From assembly GCA_009760855.2 (NCBI GenBank), contig WPIO01000590.1:1-21857 (forward strand): a stretch of DNA of 21,857 nucleotides, given 5' to 3'. The notes under the pieces are model-generated. The model saw only the letters and a list, made by a program, of their open reading frames with translations. It made no database searches and had not been told where the DNA came from. Of this stretch, positions 16,937 to 21,857 are shown piece after piece. Every line of letters starts with the position of its first letter. Position 1 is the stretch's first letter. The position numbers and the translations under genes are program-made. Origin of the DNA: Cristatella mucedo. Lineage: Eukaryota; Bryozoa; Phylactolaemata; Cristatellidae.

Positions 16937-19541
16937 AGTCAAAGGAAAGTCGCAAACGACTGGACCAATGCAAAAGGTACGTACAGATTCCGGAGTTTTG
17001 GCAGCATTACGTAACCACATCATGGAATCGTTACGGCTGAGGTTATGCGGTCGTCTAATAAAGGATAGTTTAGAATAGGACGTATATATTTTCTGTACGT
17101 GTACTACTAGGCGAGCCGTTGACATCAATGTCGAGCGTTACAACGTTCAATTTTTTAATCACATTTGGTTTGCACCCTATTATTGATGCGTCTTAAGAAC
17201 GTTCTGCATGAGTTTTTTTGCTAGTGATATCTGGCCACAGATTTTCTGAAAAGAACTTGATTAGGAAAAACTAAAAATAATAATTAAACAATACAATTTC
17301 TCCACAACAGATCAAAATCAACATCGTGCCACTTTAAATACGCTTCATGGAAGCATTTATATTTGCTAATAACAACTTTTGAAGTTGCTGCGAGCCTGTG
17401 CATACAAAAAGTTCCTAACAGGTGTCCACACTCGTTGACAACAAATGAGGGCTGATTGTTTTTTGCTCATTGAGGTCTAAATCATAAGGAGATATTTCGT
17501 AAAAGCACCAAGCATCCGTTACCGTCACGTGTTTCAGGATTTCTCAGAGGAAACGCCGAAGATGGGTGATATTTGGCCCACAAACAGTTTATTTTATTTA
17601 GTAACGTCTGGATATTTTTTTGAAGCTTTTATCAATAACGACGACTGGGGCTCGATACCCTTGCACAGTGCTCAAATGCCAAATATTTCTTTTCAGTTTA
17701 AGTGCCAACAATTTTTGTTATTATTAAATTCTTCTTATTATTATTAATAATTAATACATGATAATAATTAAAATAATTAAGGCCAGAAGAGTGTTGTAGA
17801 TCATGTCCGCTTGTAAGCAGAATAGTTAGAAAAACCTTCAACGAACCTTAGCACGCCCACAAACGAGATGCTATGTAAATAGTCCAGAGCAATTTTCGGA
17901 GCCTTCCAACGAAAAAGTGAGGGCCAACGAAGAACTATTTTTGACTTTAAGCTACCAAAGAGTGCAGCTGTTTTAATTACCATTAAAGGTCTGAAATGAA
18001 TTCAAGGCTATGTGTGATCCTAATGATAATGTCTTTTCCATGGCTCTTTAATATAACTCTATCTCTGTAAAGGCTCTAAATAACTCAGTGCAAGGAAAGC
18101 GATTGGTAATAGTTAATTAAGAGCAAAGCATCCTTCTTAGGCAAGCATGCAAAAGCACAGAAAAGACTCACTCACGGGCCGCTGGTTAGTAGGCACCCAG
18201 TTAATAACATTCCGTAAATTGCACAAAAGAAAATTAAGCACTCAGGAACCACGGCAGGTCCATTCCAGCACAACGGACACAGACGACGATCGGCTGAGGG
18301 GGTTGATCTCATTAATAAGCCTGCTACGCGTAATATCCGACATATGTATGTTCGTATGCTTGAGGAGTTTTGGTTTTAAGCGAATATTTTACATTTGAGG
18401 TAAATCATTGGCAAATGATGGTGCATTTGAAATACCTTGGCTAGGCGAAGACCAAACACATCACATCTTCTTTCGGGAAATTAACTTTTTTTGTGTGTGC
18501 TCATTTATACAGCTTTTGAAATTTCCAAGCCTAGAGAATCTGCACACATCGTAGATTAAATGTTCTGAATATAAAACTATACACGATATGTTCGTAATTA
18601 ACTCACACGCCAGTCATTTTTTTCCGATCACGGTGTAAGCCAGCTAAGTTTGAATGCTCCAACTTCAGCTAGCATTCAGCATCGAGAACCAATACCAGCT
18701 AGAGGCACTCACTTGTCATCAAATAGCTATGTAATGCCAGAGAGCCATTTCTTGCTACATTGTTCTCACAAGGCCGCTTACGAAAATATGGAAGAAATGG
18801 TTAAACCGCATCCGCTGACAAGCTCTTCAATACACCTATATAAAAAGCTTCAAGTAGTAGAATAACAGATGAATAAGTCATTGTAACCCCACAAGTAAGA
18901 ACTATACCCAGCCATTCCAATAGTGACGGCAGAACGTTTCTCCTATTTCTTCGTAAGTAAGATGAACTGGATAAAGAACTCGATCCCCCCAATGTCACCG
19001 TTGCCGACTGCAACATCGGAGCTGTATGTTGGATGGTAGCTTCCCTTCTTCGAATTTACACTTACCTCATCAGCAATGCTGATTAGCCTAGTGCCTCCCA
19101 GCTGGTGCGCCTAGATCTGCAAGAAGTCTCAGAGATGGATTGCAAAAAGGAGACATACTCGTGGTATTGGTGACGCACCTACACTAGCTTGAATAAAGAG
19201 CGATGCCTCGAGACAGCACTGCGACTATCCAGAAGCCAGTCGACCAGATTAACAGCGCGTTGCGTTTTCACAGCAAAATTCCGCAGTGTGAAGGATGCAC
19301 GTAAGCCGCTGCACGGCGCTTTTGAGACAGAATGCTGACATTCATTCCTCATCTCGGTTTTCACAGCAACCAAACATCGGGCCTCTACTATCAACCGCAG
19401 CCCGATGAAGCAACCGATAACTAGTCATGCAATGCAATGCACAAGCTCGAGCAGAGCAGGGCGAGAGCGGAACAGAGGGAGAGGGGCAGAGGGAGCCGAG
19501 CAAACGGAGGCGCGAGCTTCTACTCCGCTGTCAAGCTCCAC
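16937..19541. other. Host intergenic sequence without recognisable genes
   Basis: I see no conserved protein motif, tRNA or rRNA in this 2.6-kb stretch; the open frames are short and lack family features. An AT-only low-complexity patch, mostly TTATTA units, lies at about 17715-17780. It is downstream of the 3' end of the transporter gene, so its right edge may include the 3' UTR. Confidence 0.6.
17715..17780. repeat. AT-rich low-complexity tract
   Basis: Runs of TTATTA and AATAAT units dominate this tract, which looks like simple-sequence expansion. Confidence 0.6.
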
Positions 19542-21857
19542 TCAAGTGGCCGGGCAGCAGCCCATGCACTGTGCACCAGTCTGCTCGCGTCGCTTGATGA
19601 CGTAGATGGGAATGAGCATGAGGCTGCTAGCGATGCCTGCGGCTCCTACGGCGTACCATCCGGCGCTGTCGCCTGCCGACGTCTGGATTCTGCCTGAGAA
19701 GAGAAACATTGCTAGTTTCCAGCCGTCAGCACAGCGGTGGCGAAATCGGGCTAAGCACTGTCTAAATAGGGACGTCGCAGCGAAAGCCAAGACAGATTGA
19801 GCGGCCGAGAGCTCAGGCGGGGAACGCATCCGAGTAGTTGTTCTTGAATTGCCTCAGTCGTCGGGAAGCTCTGCCACTCACTGGTCAGAGCGCTGGCTCA
19901 ATTAGCTGAACGGTGCCGGCCTTTCGTCTGCACAGGGCAACATTGCACCATTTCTACTCCTCAAGCAAACGAGGCTTGGAATTTCCACACCCGGATGAAC
20001 TCGAAATGGACGCTGCCGCACGATTTCGCACCTCGGTACGTCTAGGCGCTATCATGCGATCGCCATTTCACTCGGAAACAGCTTACTTCTAGCTGGCTTG
20101 TAGCCACTTGTCACTCTCATCGAGAAAAACTGATGCGTCTGTCTGTCTATTCAAACTCTGAAACTCTAGGACGCAAATCCGTCAGTCTTGTAAAACTATG
20201 CAGACTTTGAAAATCAGGCTCCTCAGATAGAGTGGGCTCGGGCCAACTAGCTTGGGCCGCCAATGGCACGCCCACAAAGATATCGAGCGCCAACGTCATG
20301 ATGCTGCTGGTGACGATGCTCAAGATGAAGCTGCTGAGCAACGACTACGGACGCCAAAAAATGTTCGAGTGCTGGCTCCGACGGACGATCGCTCGAGCAA
20401 TCGCAGCTATGGAAACAGATAAGGTTAGCGCTGTGGGCGTGTCGAGATATTTATCAGGATCTTCCGGCGAGTGTCTTTGCTTGAATTTCAAACCCAACAG
20501 ATAGCTGTGAGACACTGATGCCGGTCCCCGATAGATTAATTTAGCACTGAAAACACCTTGGCCACCGATATAGCAACTACACCACACCACCTAGACGTAT
20601 TCGGCGTCTAATCAGATTACGGTGCTAGGAGCAGAGATTTTGTCGGCTATGGATGCTAGCTAGGCCGCGTCTATCATTGCTCGCGTCGAGCGACGCGCTG
20701 ACACCCGCTTGTCGGTCGCTAGAAGGTGGCGTTCCAAGAAGGCTTCGGTATCGCATAGCATCGAAACTGCGGCTACTCGAATGAATCACGCGTGTGGCAC
20801 GCTGTCGCCGTCTCGCCTCCGCCACCGCTTACCCGTCACTGACGGTCCGGCGAGACCGCCGATACCGTTGAACAGTATGTACAGACCGAACAGGTCGGTG
20901 TAGTCTTCCGCCGACTTGTACTCGGACAAGATGGTGAGGAACAGCGAGCTGAGAACCCCGAAAAAAATGCCGAACGCGCCGATTATGATGATGAGGGCAG
21001 CCGTCAGGTCGGCGATAGACAGCAATGCGGACAACACGCCGAGGAGGCCACACGTCGGCAGGTACACGGCAAATCGGTCGTACTGGCGGCTTGACACGCC
21101 CATCATGACGAGGGAGCTGAGTAGCATGCCGGCGCCGAGGATCGTGGGCGCCCAGCAACGCGTCCCCTCCTCGCTGACGCCGCGTCTCCTCACGGAGAGT
21201 GGCGCCAGCGCTTGCGTCGCCACGACGCAGAAGCCCCAGGCGAACGAGTGCAGCACCAGCACCCAGCACCGCCATTCGAGCAGCAAGCGAGCCATCCGCA
21301 TCAGCACTTGGGGGCGCGCTGCTGCTGACCGTCTGACGCTTCGCTTCCAGGTCGCATCTGTCGCCGCCGCCGCCGCCGCCTCCATCTTGGTCGATCTTTT
21401 GCAGCTTCGCCGTCGGCACTCGGCACAGCTCCTGCACCAGCACCAGCCTTTTGGCGCGGCCACGTTGTGGCCCCTTCCTCCCTCGCTGCTGTCGCCGCCC
21501 CCACTGCCACCGCCGGCGAGTGGTGACAGCTCGAGTGCACGATTTGGGACGAGCTCGACCGAGTCAATCCGAGTCGTTGCCTGGCAGATCGCCAGCCTCC
21601 CACATGGACGCGACCGGCGGAGCTCTCGCCCAAAGCGCTTCCGCATCCGCTTGCGCTAGCGCCGCTCATCGGCTGAGCATCGGCGGAGACTCCACGCCGC
21701 TCGTTCGGCTTGAAGGCGATGCCGCACGCCACCTCGACCGCCTTCAGACCTGCCATTATGTACAGCGCCTGGCAGTGGCTCGTGTGCGCCAAAATCAGCT
21801 GGAGCCACGTGAGGGCAACGCTAGCAGGCCCGAGCTGAAACCCGAGAGACACACCGG
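19542..21857 (-). CDS. SLC16-like (monocarboxylate transporter family) MFS transporter, 3' part
   Basis: The minus-strand gene enters from the right edge. A likely exon begins at 21834 after acceptor TCTCGGGTTTCAG and encodes TM5-6 sequence (PASVALTWLQLILAHTSHCQ; KAVEVACGIAFKP). The exon ending at 20833 encodes TM7-11 (WCVLVLHSFAWG-type start, LIIIIGAFGIFFGVLSSLF, then YTDLFGLYILFNGIGGLAGP). Donor GGTAAGC begins the intron at 20832 and acceptor TTTCTCTTCTCAG ends it at 19694. The last exon, 19693-19542, resumes in phase as GRIQTSAGDSAGWY, adds TM12 and ends with TGA. 'FGLYxLFNGIGGLAGPxxxGxI' followed by D-x-x-G-W-Y matches the SLC16 C-terminal half, a plasma-membrane carrier of monocarboxylates or related solutes. 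The loop between TM6 and TM7 (about 21660-21310) is Ala/Ser/Gly/Arg-rich and needs a change of frame, by an unseen intron or an error. Confidence 0.75.
19694..20832 (-). other. Last intron of the SLC16-like gene
   Basis: The GT at 20832-20831 (within GGTAAGC) and the AG at 19695-19694 (after a pyrimidine tract) join two coding pieces in phase at a Gly codon. The 1139-bp intron shows no other gene. Confidence 0.8.

Noticed and set aside
19895-19950. tRNA-like segment with a box-A-like TAGCTGAACGG
   Set aside because: There is no matching box B or cloverleaf pairing; at most it is a SINE relic and cannot be supported.
20829-21659. Long plus- and minus-strand open frames overlapping the transporter exon
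   Set aside because: High GC keeps several frames open; only the frame with transmembrane segments and good splice sites is supported.
1-21857. CRISPR array, rRNA genes or prokaryotic operon signals
   Set aside because: No regular spaced repeats or rRNA sequence; spliceosomal introns and hAT elements show a eukaryotic genome.

Overview
The window looks like animal (probably invertebrate) genomic DNA. About 16.2 kb of AT-rich, densely packed, intronless DNA virus-like genes is joined to a GC-rich flank that carries a spliced transporter gene. The viral part has the gene complement of a Polinton/Maverick or adintovirus-type integrated virus: a retroviral-type integrase, an FtsK/HerA packaging ATPase, an adenovirus-type cysteine protease, a major capsid protein, two penton-like minor capsid proteins, at least three fibre proteins and a YqaJ-type exonuclease. 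Nearly every gene has internal stops, frameshifts or deletions, so this is an old, inactive copy. No protein-primed DNA polymerase B is visible; the left end runs off the window inside a fibre gene, so the polymerase and left terminal repeat may lie outside.

Layout: 1-1489, two minus-strand fibre genes; 1509-2393, two overlapping plus-strand genes (a hydrophobic virion-type protein and a small protein with an HDxxY motif); 2478-5695, a minus-strand gene of unknown role split by a 2.7-kb hAT transposon (2674-5395), which is itself decayed; 5719-6537, a minus-strand gene that appears to fuse a zinc ribbon, short basic repeats and the protease; 6571-13884, a plus-strand morphogenesis block (ATPase, helical protein, two penton-like proteins, coiled-coil protein, major capsid protein, exonuclease, fibre); 13861-14309, a minus-strand cysteine-rich protein; 14342-15190, the integrase; 15223-16137, two minus-strand genes (a small membrane protein and a possible cysteine hydrolase). 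The right border of the element is near 16240-16300.

The most informative new pattern is a short motif, TATAG or TATAAG, directly before the start codon of at least nine of these genes on both strands, with decayed versions before two more. At two other junctions the upstream stop and downstream start overlap as ATGA. Together they suggest a shared, probably late, promoter/initiator system plus translational coupling.

The flank (about 16.3-21.86 kb) holds the 3' tail of a retroposon-like repeat, about 2.6 kb with no recognisable gene, and the 3' part of a minus-strand SLC16-like (monocarboxylate transporter family) gene with a convincing last intron. The host species cannot be named from this sequence.
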